Positions 48,261-59,319 of a stretch of DNA of 64,000 bases are shown one piece after another. A program made the translations under genes and the position numbers. Origin of the DNA: Chrysemys picta bellii (taxonomy: Eukaryota; Chordata; Testudines; Emydidae); the NCBI RefSeq assembly GCF_011386835.1, contig NC_088792.1, forward strand, positions 59,524,081 through 59,588,080, in the 5' to 3' direction. The notes under the pieces were generated by a model. It saw only the letters and a program-made list of their open reading frames with translations. It was not told the DNA's origin and made no database searches. Positions within the stretch are counted from its first letter, which is position 1. Every line of letters starts with the position of its first letter.

Positions 48261-49009
48261 AATGAAACTTATTTCAGGATAGTCAGAAAACTCTGAGCTT
48301 AGCAGTATAAAGAATACATGAATTTCATAAGTTTCAGTTAGTGTCTACACTAACAAGATACTGTTAGTTGATATTGACAAGACATTAGAAATAATACCAT
48401 ACAAAACTAGCAAATAGACTCCAGTTAGGAGCCGTGGAAGCTCTCTAAAAGTGGGGAGCTACTGGTGCCCAAACTGGCCCCGCCCCCAGCATTGCCCACT
48501 CTCCCCTAACTTCCGTCCCTGCACCGTCTCTTCCCCTCAAGACCCTGCCCACCATTCACTCCTCTGCACCCCCCTCCATCTCTTAGGCTTATGGCCGGTA
48601 AAAAGTGATGGGGCCATGGCCCCCTGCCCTCCCATAGTCCAACACTCCCGACTCCAGTCAGTGTCTGATTTAACTCCCCACCCCCTTTGCTAGAAGACTG
48701 CAGTACTTCATCTTGGCATTTACCTTCAAGAAAAATTCTTCTCCATGCCAAATGAACACCAGTTAATTTAGAAAATAGTCCCAGCTGGGCTGTGTCTGCT
48801 TCCTCCCCTCCCATCAGCAGATGTTACATTTTTTTTGGTTCCTTGACCACATTATCTTTATGTTCCTGTAAGGATTCTTGAAATCATTTTTCCTCCTCTA
48901 TTTTTTGTGCTTTAATTAGACTTACAGTGCAGAGTTAGGGAAGAGATAGCACAGACCTCAGAGGGTACGTGGCAGGAGGCCCTCATTACTGTAAGTTTGG
49001 GCCCAGACT
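48261..49009. other. No gene recognised
   Basis: No coding signal. A C-rich stretch lies at 48478-48690; the opposing open frames there (80 and 102 codons) lack domains. Confidence 0.5.
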
Positions 49010-49165
49010 GTGCAAGAGAGACAAAGGACAAGATAAGATACACAGGTCTGCCATAGACTTCTTGTATTGCCTTGGGCAAGTTAGCACCTGTACCTCAGCT
49101 CCCCTTCTATATAATAGGGTTAAGAACACTTACCTCCTACCTCCAGGGACATTATGAGGAATAAT
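49010..49165 (+). repeat. MIR/CORE-type SINE
   Basis: Contains attgccttgggcaagttagc (49065-49084), then acctcagctccccttctata and gacattatgaggaataattc, the usual order of core and tail in MIR/CORE SINEs. The head is decayed. Confidence 0.68.
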
Positions 49166-49765
49166 TCAGATACTACGGTGATGGGGGCCAGATATGCACA
49201 TATAGATGGATAGTTCATTACTGCTCCACACAGCATGGGGTTGCATGGATCCATCAGGGACAGTGCCTCCCTTTTGCGCATGTGGTGAGTGTGTCTATTG
49301 AGCCACCTCTTTGATGGGTGCCATATGTACTTCTGATCCATTTGGGGGTAACCTTGTTCCCCCAGGGATGCTCATAAGGAACAATCCAAGTGCACATGAG
49401 AGCACAGGGGCCACAATGGTCCCTGACCTCTGCAGAGCACACACAAGAACCTGCCACGCACATGCCAGCTATCATCTGACCCTCTTAGCTTTAGAAATTG
49501 TTCCATAGGGCTAAAAATGTATTTTTACATGAACAGTCATTTGTACGAGGGATGGAAGAATGTGCTCTGATAAACCTAAAACCCAGTTTGGAAATATCCC
49601 ACCAGAATGGAACCTTATGAAGTTTACCTTCTGTCCAATGCCTTTTTTCTAGGGTGAGTTGAGGAGGCAGTCCAAGTGACAGTCACTCTCCAGCCAGCCA
49701 GTCAAAAAGCAGCATGCTAGCAGTAATGGCCTTAAGGAAGGAATGGAAGAGAGGAAAGTGATTGT
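49166..49765. other. No gene recognised
   Basis: No recognisable feature; mixed composition. Confidence 0.5.
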
Positions 49766-49770
49766 GCATT

Positions 49771-50870
49771 TGTAGTAGGTTTGGGCCAAGGTTCGGCCCT
49801 CTGGTCCGGCGGCAGTCTGGGACAACAGGCACATGGTTAGGGGCTCAGGCCCATAAGCAGGGGCTGAGTCAAGTGGTCCGAAACCCAGGCCCTTAAGCAA
49901 GGGCTGAGGCAAAGTCTATAGCGGCCCAGGCCCTAAGTCAGGGCGGGCAGCAAGCAAACAGTCTGTCAAAGGCCCAGGCCCTTAAGCAGGGGCTGGGTCC
50001 GTTTGTGATAACCCAGGCCCTAGGTCAGGGCGGGGCAGCAAACAAATAGTCAAGCAGTGGCCCAGGCCTTGTAGCAGGGGCTGGGTCAGTTTGGGGCAGC
50101 CCAGGCCCTAGGTCAGGGCGGGGCAGCAAACAAATAGTCAAGCAGTGGCCCAGGCTTTGTAGCAGGGGCTGGGTCAGTTTGGGGCAGCCAGGCCCTAGGT
50201 CAGGGCAGGGCAGCAAACAAATAGACAATCAGGTACCCAGCCTCTCTAGGCCAGGGGAAACAGGGGGAGTCTGCCACCCAAGGAGTGGGTGACAGGGAGG
50301 ACGCAGGCCCTCCCACTCCACTGCGTCCCAGCCCAGGGCCCTAGCAGTGACAGAAACTCGCTGCTGTCATTGGGGATCCTGGCCGCAACACACTGACATC
50401 GGCTCTGGCAGTGCTGCAGCCAGACTGGGGTCGGCTGTCCCCGGGCTACTTCCGCACTCCCCCTCGTATGGTACCTGGGCTGTCTTGCTGTCGTCGGTGC
50501 TCTCCACCAGCATTGGCACCTCTGGGTAGGTGGCAAAGGGCAGGCTCGGCTCATCCTCGGGGTAGCTGGCACGGGGCAGGCTTGACCAGTCCGCCTCGGG
50601 GTACCTGACGAGGGGTAGGCTCGACTGGCCCGGTGACTCAGCAGGCCAGTCGTGGCCTGCGGCTGTTTCCCAAGCGGGAACTCAGCCACAGACGTCTGCT
50701 CTCTCCGCCGGCCTGGGCTCCACTGAGCTCTGCAGGTGAGCTTTTATATTTCCGGGTCGGGGCCGTGACCTCGGAGGGGCGGGTGCCGGACCTGGTGGCT
50801 CCGCCCATGTTGGGATTAGGGGAGGTTCGGCCCTCAGCGGGGCTGTGGGATGTCCCACCGCCTTGCTACA
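49771..50870 (-). mobile_element. Solo LTR B, 1.1 kb, with 87-88 bp tandem repeats
   Basis: On the minus strand it starts tgtagcaaggcgg and ends acctactaca, with an exact 5-bp duplication gcatt (49766-49770, 50871-50875). A TATA-like aatataaaag (50741-50750, minus) near the 5' side sets the orientation and implies a short U3 and a very long R-U5. Within that long part, units of 87-88 bp start at 49926, 50013, 50101 and 50188, and half-length relatives extend upstream to about 49830. A 147-codon minus-strand frame at 50246-50689 has no recognisable domain and is probably chance in GC-rich DNA. Class is Ty3/Gypsy or retroviral; 5-bp duplications fit several. Confidence 0.75.
49926..50240. repeat. 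Tandem repeat, 87-88 bp period
   Basis: Four starts of ccaggccctaggtcagggcg-type units at 49926, 50013, 50101 and 50188; the two middle units are nearly identical, with the outer ones more diverged. Each unit contains two related half-units based on aggccct and caggggctg. Confidence 0.88.
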
Positions 50871-50875
50871 GCATT

Positions 50876-51266
50876 GGACAGAGACCAGAAGCTAGAGGGG
50901 TCAAGAAGATGCAGCCTTGGAAATAGCCTGTAGCACAGTTATTGCAACTCTTTGTCCTGAACTGTTAGGAAGTAGTAAGTGTACCAGCTAAAAACAGCTA
51001 CCGATGCAGAGAGACCTTGGAGAAGAGAAATGGCCTGACACTTGAGTGGAAGGAGGAGATCCAGCAGCAGAGAAGAGTTGGCATCTGAGAAAGAACATAC
51101 CGGAAACATGAATCTGCTCCATCCACAAGGAAGGAGGACTCTCCAGCAGCTTAGCAAAGGCTCCAACCAAAAGATTTCTTCAGTGAAGGGGAGCAGACGA
51201 ATTCTACCTAAATCCAATCAACAGCTGTGAAACTAACTGATCCAAACCAGGAAAAAATCTCTAAAG
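50876..51266. other. Spacer between solo LTRs
   Basis: No clear feature. AG-rich, with no gene seen in either strand. Confidence 0.5.
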
Positions 51267-51271
51267 ATGGG

Positions 51272-52428
51272 TGTGATGGGTTGAATCACAGAACCCCCCT
51301 TGGGAGCTGCCACCTAATGTACCAAGACTACTTCTATTCCTGTTTTCCCTGCCAGCTCAGGACCCCAGCACCCTGTCTTGCTGAGCCAGACACTTCCGTG
51401 TGCTCCAACACAGACCCAGGGTCTGAATTACTTGTCCCAAAGCTGCAAGTTTACCTGAAAACAGCTCACAGAAGTGTGCTTGTCTTTAGCACTCAGATGC
51501 CCAACTCCCAATGGGGTCTAAACCCAAATAAATCCATTTTACCCTGTATAAAGCTTATACAGGGTAAACTCATAGATTGTTCGCCCTCTATAACGCTGAT
51601 AGAGAGTATTGCACAGTTGTTTGCTCCCCCAGGTATTAATACATACTCTGAGTTAATTACTAAGCAGAAAGTGATTTTATTAAATACAGAAAGTAGGATT
51701 TAGGTGGTTCCAAGTAGTAACAGACAGAACAAAGTAAGTCACCAAGCAAAATAAAATAAAATGCACAAATCTATGTCTAATCAAACTGAATACAGATAAT
51801 CTCACCCTCAGAGATGCTTCAGTAAGTTTTTTCTCAGACTGGACATCTTCCAGGCCTGGTCATGATTCTTTCCCCTGGTACTGCTCTTGTTCCAGCTCAG
51901 GTGATAGCTAGGGGATTCTTCATAATGGCTCCTCCTTCCTTGTTCTCTTCCACCCCTTTATAAATCTTTTGCATAAGGCGGGAACCCTTTGTCCCTCTGG
52001 GTTCCCACCCCCCCTCACTGGAAAGGCACCAGGTTAAAGATGGATTCCAGGTCAGGTGACATGATCCCACATGTCACTGCAAGACTTCATTACCCACTTC
52101 CCAACACACACATATACAGGAAGACTCACAGGTAAACAAAGCCATCTGCAGACAATGGTCCTGGTTAATGGGAGTCATCAAGATTCCAAACCACCATTAA
52201 TGGCCCATACTTTGCATAATTACAATAGGCCCTCAGAGTTATATTTCATATTTCTAGTTTTAGATACAAGAGTGGCACATTTATGCAAATAGGATGATCG
52301 CACTCAGTAGCTTATAAGCTTTGTAATGATACCTTACAAGAGACCTTTTGCATGAAGCATATTCTAGTTACATTATATTCACTTATTATCATGTTTTTAT
52401 AAAACCATATAGACTGCACAACATCACA
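51272..52428 (-). mobile_element. Solo LTR C, 1.16 kb
   Basis: The outer ends tgtgatggg and ..catcaca are inverted repeats with TG..CA termini, flanked by an exact 5-bp duplication atggg (51267-51271, 52429-52433). On the minus strand a TATA-like tttataaa (51957-51964) precedes an aataaa signal (51676-51681) by about 280 bp, fitting U3-R-U5 order in that orientation. The plus strand has the reverse order of signals. The 158-codon plus-strand frame (51227-51703) shows no domain. Internally it has small inverted repeats such as accctgtataaagcttataca. No internal coding region remains beside it. Confidence 0.72.
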
Positions 52429-52433
52429 ATGGG

Positions 52434-53337
52434 TGCCTCCATTTCACCTACAAAATAGGATGTACACCCACTGCAATGTACAAACTCTGCATTTGTACAG
52501 GCAGACAGCTATGCACATATTAAATGTCTAACTGCACACATAGACCATTTACCATAAGTACATTTACCCATTGTTATTCTGCAATGCCTAGGCCCTAGAT
52601 CTTCAAAAGATATGTAGGCATCTAACTGCCAGACTTCAAATTTTAAAATTTGTACATGCGCACACACATGAACATAGACACACACCTGGGGCAAGTTTGG
52701 TGGCCATGTTTGAAAACATGGTCCTCTGGATCTACAAAAGCACATGGAAGATCACAGGAGTTCATCATTTGTGTGTTATACTGATGATTTTTCCTTAAAA
52801 TCCACAATCTCTTCTATGGAAATCAGGTTCTTTTTCAGGTTAATAAAATACATACTTTAATTAAAGTATGTAACTTCACATGGAAATGTTTTTTTTCTAA
52901 AATGCATTGAGAATTAGAAATTTATTTGCTTGGCAGAGGTTGGGCCGTTCTCAGGCCCTGATATGTTTCAGTTTGCTTACAATAGTTTCCTTTTCATAAT
53001 AGTAGACCAAGGACAAACAAATTAATGACCACAATTGAACTCAGTGCTGAATCTGTGACATCACAACTATTCCCCTGGCGATTGGATTTTATAAACAGCT
53101 ATGTTACAAACTGCAGGACTAAATAGAATGAAGATATGAGCTGGTGGTGGTGTAAAATAGTTTTGTTCGGACACAGTCTGACTTTAATCTCACTTGTGCA
53201 GTTTCATTTTCTCTTTAATTCAGTAGGGTTTCTCCTGAATTACACTGGCACAACTGAGATCGTAATCAGGCCTGTTCTTCACCAACAGGAAAAAGGAACA
53301 CTGAAAATTGCTGGCAGGATACATTGCTTTGTGTCAT
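52434..53337. other. No gene recognised
   Basis: No feature seen apart from a short inverted repeat aatacatactttaattaaag at 52846-52873 (tacatactttaattaaagtatgta, a 24-bp palindrome) and a scrap of the gtaatcaggcctg repeat near 53260. Confidence 0.5.
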
Positions 53338-53890
53338 AGGCAGCAGGTATAATAGGCCAGGGGAGGTTAAGCCTCCCCTGCGGCGCAGCTGCCAACCCAC
53401 CACCTTTAAAAGCACAGATGTCTGAGCTGTGGTAGCCCTGCCTGTGTTCCACCCTGAGGCCTCCTCCCACTTTTCCCCCATGGCCCTGCCTGCGCTCCAC
53501 CTCTTCCCATCCCTGCTGCGCCTCTCCCACAAGGCACCCACTGCTCGTTGAGTCTCTCTTCTCCATCCTTCTACCCCAAGGCATTCCCCGCTCACTGAAT
53601 CCCTCCCCTCCTCCATAGAGTGGAGGAGAGGAGGGACGCAGCAGGTGGTGGGCGTTTTGGGGGAGGGGGACAGAGCAACTCAGTGAGCAGCGGGTGGGGG
53701 AGGAGGAGGAGAGGGACTTGGCGAGTGGTGGGAGTCTTGGGGGCGGGGGGTGGAATGATTCAGCAAGCTGTGGGAGAGGGGTCTGAATCTGAGCGGGGGT
53801 GGAGTATGGGCAAGGCCTCGCGGGAGGAGGTCGAGCTGGGGCAGAGCTGGGGCCATGGTCCGGATGCCTGGGGAGCTTCCAGCACTTGGG
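53338..53890 (+). repeat. GC-rich interspersed repeat
   Basis: Begins with aggcagcaggtataataggc and the symmetric aggggaggttaagcctcccct, shared with 38040-38330 in inverse orientation. The remainder is GC-rich with ggtgggagtcttggggg-type motifs recurring at about 53645, 53718 and 53766. The overlapping frames of 215 and 141 codons have the composition of such repeats and carry no domain. Class not known. Confidence 0.5.
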
Positions 53891-54815
53891 CCAGCTCCCC
53901 AAATGCCAGAGCCACACGCAGTCCATACTTTGTGTGCAAATGTTCTTCTTGTTTCACATCTCAGAGGTTGTGCTCTCTCTGGGATCTGAACGCTCAAGAC
54001 ACTGCAGTCCTTCATTACCAAGTGTGCCTCTCAGCAAGACTATGAGGCAGGCCCCTGTACCATCTGGTACGTGAGGGGTTGTGGGGATGTGGGTGTAGGC
54101 ACGAGACGGCCGCATTCTGAATGTGCTCAGATATTTATAAAAGCTTTCGGAAAGGTTTTCCAAAATGTTCATTTTTGAAACACTTTTAAATGTGCTTTGG
54201 AAAGGTGCACGTGGGAGACAGGCTCTTGAAAAAAATGAAAAGAAAAAAATAACAAGGGAAACATTTGAAATTGAAATTCCTCCATTTTCATTTATCCTTA
54301 AGACTGTTTTTGGCTTCCTGGGCTTTTCTAGCTGTGTGAGCTGAATATAGTGTGTCTCTGTATGAAATCCAGAGCCAACAACCCAGCATGCTCTCTATTC
54401 ACCAGAAAGGCCAGGGAGTTTTCCATTTTTGCACATGATTCAGTTTGCTGCCAGGATGCCACAAAGCCAGCAATGTTCATAGCTTCAAGGCAAATTAGCA
54501 AAGGCTATTGTTCAGCTCTTAGTCCTGGACAGTGAGCGCATAGTTCAGCTTGTGATGTGGTGAAATGAAATGAAAGAAACACCCACCATATCTCATCCTG
54601 CAGTCAGCAACAAATGCCTGCTTACACGCTCCTAGGATAAAAACTAAAATTCCTGAGGGCATGGCATTTAGCTACTGTGGTGCCAAAGTGGGGAATAGGA
54701 AAGACCCTCCGAGGGTTGAAATCCTGGCCCCATTGAAGCCAACAGTTGACCTCAACAGGGGCAGGATGTCATCCAGATATCTCAGCACTAACAGACCCAC
54801 TGAAAATATAATTAT
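53891..54815. other. No gene recognised
   Basis: AT-rich from 54120. The piece at 54130-54200 (gaaaggttttccaaaatgtt) resembles the aaattttc-type repeat at 62097. Otherwise empty. Confidence 0.5.
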
Positions 54816-54823
54816 AGACATGC

Positions 54824-55044
54824 ATTCGCTTGTCTACATAGTGCGTTTGTCCACACTAGAGAGGTGTGAATTCTAGTGTATGCTCGCGTGTTAATGTAGC
54901 CCTGTTTGAAACAGAACAACATTAATGCGTACTAAGGAACTTTTAGTGCATACCGGGAGGGTCCGTATGGGCCTGTTAGTGCACAACACGCTAGTTAACT
55001 CTAGAGGGTTGTATATTCTAGTGTTCCTGTGTAGACAAGCCTTT
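54824..55044. mobile_element. Short hAT-like TIR element
   Basis: The left end cgcttgtctacata and the reverse complement of the right end, aaaggcttgtctacaca, are inverted repeats. An exact 8-bp duplication, agacatgc, flanks them (54816-54823, 55045-55052). The interior repeats ctagtgt and gtgcat motifs. About 221 bp, no coding. Confidence 0.68.
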
Positions 55045-55052
55045 AGACATGC

Positions 55053-55436
55053 CAGATTATTTTGTCATTGATAGTTAGTTATTGGGTTTTTTTTTCTTTA
55101 ATGGTGAATTTTCAATGCTTGTAAAAGATGCCAGGTTAGCAGCACTACATAGGACATTGAAATTCCCATCAGGATTAATAGGAATTGTGGAGTATGGGTA
55201 GGGACAGTGCAAGTTCCCCATGCTGCCCTGGCAGTGTTCTTCTGCCTTGTTCAAAAGGATAAAAGGGGCGCTCCCACTTCACTGCCACTCAGTCCACCTT
55301 GGCCTTTGCTGTGACAGCCAAGAAAAGTGCTAATGTCTGAGGGGACCTCAGATCCATGGAACTCCTTTAGTCAGAATCTCCTCTCCTCTTCCTGGGTAAG
55401 TTTCTGGCTAGTTGCTGTGTCATGGAAGAAGAATTC
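55053..55436. other. No gene recognised
   Basis: No recognisable feature. Confidence 0.45.
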
Positions 55437-55448
55437 AAGCCTCAGAAG

Positions 55449-55809
55449 AAAGAACAGGAGTACTTGTGGCACCTTAGAGACTAACAGATTTATTAGAGCA
55501 TAAGCTTTCGTGGACTACAGCCCACTTCTTCGGATGCATATAGAGTAGAATAAATATTGAGGAGATATATATACACACATACAGAGAGCATAAACAGGTG
55601 GGAGTTGCCTGGTAAGACAACTCCCACCTGTTTATGCTCTCTGTATGTGTGTATATATATCTCCTCAATATTTATTCCACTCTATATGCATCCGAAGAAG
55701 TGGGCTGTAGTCCACGAAAACTTATGCTCTAATAAATCTGTTAGTCTCTAAGGTGCCACAAGTACTCCTGTTCTTTTTGCGGATACAGACTAACACGGCT
55801 GCTACTCTG
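55449..55809 (+). mobile_element. Large foldback Penelope-like element
   Basis: The best hairpin of the window. Left arm 55449-55607 (antisense) and right arm 55618-55776 (sense) are 159 bp each, nearly identical, and separated by a 10-bp loop, cctggtaaga. Only the right arm continues through gcggatacagactaacacgg to the family terminus ctgctactctga. The left arm ends inside ttcttt, about 34 bp short. A 12-bp duplication aagcctcagaag flanks the whole (55437-55448, 55810-55821). Hammerhead-like parts in both arms are slightly decayed (ccgaaga in place of ctgaaga). Open frames of 64 codons on both strands reflect the symmetry. Confidence 0.88.
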
Positions 55810-55821
55810 AAGCCTCAGAAG

Positions 55822-56084
55822 GATTGCCCTAGTGGCTTTGTCAAGAGCCAGATTACTGGGGTGTGGAGGAGCAAATTCCCTGATTCCTTGTCATTATAGG
55901 GGGAAATTGGTGATTGCAGAAAGTCACAAACAACCTAACACCGCTGCAACTCAGAGTAAAACAATCCCTTGGAACAGGGAGAAACTTCAGAGTGAGAATT
56001 CCAGGAGTTTCATGGAACTTCTGTAGGCACCAATAGGCTCAATAGGGTGCAAAAAGCCAGAGGCCTATTTGCCACTAGTTTAGT
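55822..56084. other. No gene recognised
   Basis: Short spacer before the next hAT element; nothing recognised. Confidence 0.45.
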
Positions 56085-56092
56085 CTCAGCCC

Positions 56093-56127
56093 CTGGGCCG
56101 GCTCCAGCTTTTCTGCCACCCCAAGCG

Positions 56128-56158
<31 letters not shown>

Positions 56159-56410
56159 GCCGATCAGTGGCACTTTGGCGGCAGCTCAATCATGCTGCTT
56201 CATTCTTCAGCAGCAATTCGGCGGTGGGTCCTTCACTCTCTCTCTTCCTCTTCGGCGGCAGCTCAAAGGGGAGAGAGTGATTGAGGGACCTGCTGCCAAA
56301 TTCCCACCGAAGACCCGGAGGTGCCGCCCCGATACCGGATGGAGTGCCGCCCCTTTGTATTGGCCGCCCCAAGCACCTGCTTCCTTCGCTGGTGCCTGGA
56401 GCCGGCCCTG
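56093..56410. mobile_element. hAT-type non-autonomous element
   Basis: The ends ctgggccggctccag and (right) ctggagccggccctg are nearly perfect inverted repeats. The target duplication ctcagccc is exact over 8 bp (56085-56092, 56411-56418). A run of about 29 A lies inside at 56130-56158, and motifs such as ggcggcagctca recur. The same family as 39319. Confidence 0.86.
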
Positions 56411-56418
56411 CTCAGCCC

Positions 56419-56721
56419 TATTCTAACATGGTTTCTTTGTAGCACTTTAAAGGGCCATTATTTTACAATCATTTCCCATTTTATATTTTAAACTGTTACA
56501 TTAGTTTAATGTCCAACCTTTGTTAAGCTCTAGACAGGGAGCCAAAATCAGCATTAGCAAGAAAAATAGATGATGCATTATAACACTGTGCTGTGTCTGT
56601 GTCAGTGATTTTGTGCTAGAGTGGTGGCTGGGACAACCCTGGTCAGAATTCACTTTGGGCAAAACCTGGGGACCTAATTCTCTTTAATTCTTGAATATGG
56701 GTGATGTTTTGGGGAGCTTCA
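56419..56721. other. No gene recognised
   Basis: No recognisable feature. Confidence 0.45.
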
Positions 56722-56998
56722 CAGGGCATGTCTACACTGTAGTGAAGATGTTTTTGCAGCACAGGAAGGCATACCCATACTAGGTTTAATCTAGCTACCA
56801 TGGGTAGCAATATCAGTGAAGACACTGGTATGGGCTAGCAACCACTGTACAAGCCTTCTGGGGATCTTGGGTGTGTACTCTGGTTGCTAGCCGACGCTAA
56901 AGCTTGTGCCACCACATCTTCTTTGATGTTATTACCCAGGCTAGCTAGTGCAGGTGTGCCTACCTGTACTACCTTCACTTGCAGTGCAGATACACCTG
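56722..56998. mobile_element. Short TIR element
   Basis: The left end cagggcatgtctacactg and the reverse complement of the right end, caggtgtatctgcactg, are inverted repeats. The interior has agctaccatgggtagc and gctagccgacgctaaagc foldback segments. No exact flanking duplication was seen, so the superfamily is uncertain. Confidence 0.52.
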
Positions 56999-58590
56999 AT
57001 GAGCTCAGAACTGAGAAATTGAACCCATATTGCTTCTCCAAAGAAGTTTCTAAAGTTATGATCAGCCTCGAGGAATACTGACACTTGTTAATCAAATGCT
57101 TGTGAAATAGCTTAAGCTGATCCTTGCTAAAATTTGAGTGGCTCAAATATCTGAAATAGAAAGCGGCTACAACTATGGTATAGACAAAAATGTCCTTTTA
57201 TAATCAATGAAAACCTACCCATTGCAAATGGTATGTCAGAGAAAAAACAAGATGAGATAGAATGAAAGTTTTTTCAACCACACTGAAACCACCTTTCATT
57301 TATGGGAAAAGTTTGAGGCAAGAATGAAAAATACTTTTTCCCAACCTGGGAATTTTTTTTTTTAACTGGAAATGAGATCTGTTGGACTAGTCTGCTGAAT
57401 GAAACTGGGAATTTACATTTTCTTTTTATGGCTGCAAAAGGATTAGCAAAGCAAGGCACAGGGTGACCGCAAGCTAGCATCATTAGCACAGCAAAAATTA
57501 CGATCAAAGCTAATGGAAGTTTAGAGTGTGCAAAGATCTCGGATTTAGCCCAAGTCTGTGTAACTATGAAAGGTTAACTCTACCAGGAAAGAGTAATGCT
57601 TTTCTTTCACCAACTCCCACACCAACAAAACCTGCAAATAAAAAAGATTTCTGAGAATCCAGGGCCTTAATAAGCTGAAATGAAGTCAATGTTGAAACAA
57701 GGGTCAGAAGAACATCTGTTCTAGGATTACCTAATCTTTAATAAGTAAAACTATTCCTTGACTTCTGAGCTGAAGGGCTGTTGTGTACACATGTTGTTTA
57801 GTTCATCCCACACTTTCTTTCCCGCACACTGTTTCAGTTGCTTTTCAAAGTTAAAAGGAGAAAAATCCCCCTGAAGTCATGGGGGGCAAGGCCATTTATA
57901 TACAGAATTTGGTCCAAGAACTTGAAAGCTGTTTCCCCTGAGGTTTTACAGTACCCAAAGGGGGCAGGAAGGGAGATGGGAGCCAGGACCCAACCCATAT
58001 GTCACACCAGACCAAGACCAGATACCATGGTGATGGGCATGATATCAAACCCTAGAAAACACTAAAATAGACTTGCCCTTGGTGGAGTGTGATGCACCTC
58101 ATAAAAGGAAGAAGCCTAGACACTCTTCCACTCTACACCAGGTGACTCCCTGGGCTGAATGCTGCCCTGTGCTCTCCCCGGGGTAGTTAAGCTCTGGGAT
58201 TTAAAAGCAGAATCAGTGAACGTATTATATCTCCTTTTTCTGAGAGGTGGAAGGAATTTCAGGTTATGCAGTTTCTTCTCAGCCTGCGTCCAGGATTTCT
58301 CCCACACAACTGCTCATTCTCATCCTCATAAGTTCAGTAGCTCCAGCTGCACATGCAACATCATTCATGTAATCACTGCCTTTCTGGTTCCAAAACCCAG
58401 CAGAGCAGACTAGGAATATGTAGTGTCAAGTAATATATCCTGTCACACTCCTTCTCCCACTCTTGACTGTGCTTTCTTTCATGCCAACCTATCTATGGAA
58501 TAACTTCCCTCTTCCCATATCCAAATGTTCCCTCTCTTTCTTTGCCTAAATCCTTCAATCACTGATCTCATATGACTTTTGGTGCTTTAC
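56999..58590. other. No gene recognised
   Basis: No gene or named repeat. A T run at 57352-57363. Confidence 0.5.
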
Positions 58591-58598
58591 CTCATACT

Positions 58599-59247
58599 TA
58601 GTGCCCTACCAAATTCACGGCCATGAAAAACGCGTCACAGACCATGATGGTCTCCTCCTGTGAAATCTGATTTTCTTTTGTGTGCTTTTACCATATACTA
58701 TACAATTTCATGGTGAGAGACCAGTGTTTCTCAACCTGGGGGTCCTGACCCAAAAGGAGATTGTGTGTGGGGGGTGTCACAAGGTTATTTTAGGGGAGTC
58801 ACGATATTGCCATCCTTACTTCGGCTCTGCCTTCAGAGCTGGGTGGCTGGAGAGTGGTGGCTGTTGGCTGGGTGTCTAGCTCTGAAGGCAGCAGTGCAGA
58901 AGTAAAAGTGGCCATACCATGCCATCCTTACTTGTGTGCTACTACTGGTGGTGGTTCTGCTTTCAGAGCTGGCCTCCCAGCCAGCAGCCGCTGCTTTCCA
59001 GCCACCCAGCTCTGAAGGCAGCACTGCCACCAGCAGCAGTGCAGAAGTAAGGGTAGCAGTACCGCAACCTCCCCTACAATAACCTTGCGAACCCCCCGCC
59101 CCCCAATTCCTTTTTGGGTCAGGACCCCTACAATTACAACACTGTGAAATTTCAGATTTAAATAGTTGAACTCATGAAATTTACAATTTTAAAAATCCTA
59201 TGACTGTGAAATTGACCAAAATGGACCCTAAATTTGGTAGGGCCCCA
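58599..59247. mobile_element. hAT-type foldback transposon, 649 bp
   Basis: The ends tagtgccctaccaaattc and (right, reverse complement) tggggccctaccaaattt are inverted repeats, with an exact 8-bp duplication ctcatact (58591-58598, 59248-59255). The interior is a very long imperfect hairpin: ctgggggtcctgacccaaaa (58736) is mirrored by ttttgggtcaggacccct (59112), and cttcagagctgggtggctgg (58831) by ccagccacccagctctgaag (58997). No transposase. Confidence 0.85.
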
Positions 59248-59319
59248 CTCATACTTCATTAAATATCAGTGTTTGTGTCCATCCAGTTTAGACTATGGTC
59301 TCCTCACAGAAGAGATAAT

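Noticed and set aside
49830..50240. CRISPR-like array
   Set aside because: Units are contiguous and diverged with no unique spacers, and the context is a vertebrate LTR.
50246..50689. 147-codon minus-strand frame in solo LTR B
   Set aside because: Inside a solo LTR, GC-rich, no start context or domain; considered chance, though a family comparison could test it.
51227..51703. 158-codon frame, possible secreted protein
   Set aside because: It begins outside and continues into solo LTR C; no domain or exon-like boundary.
53279..53926. 215-codon minus-strand open frame, the longest of the window
   Set aside because: It lies in a GC-rich repeat with overlapping frames on the other strand, has proline/serine-rich low-complexity composition and no domain.
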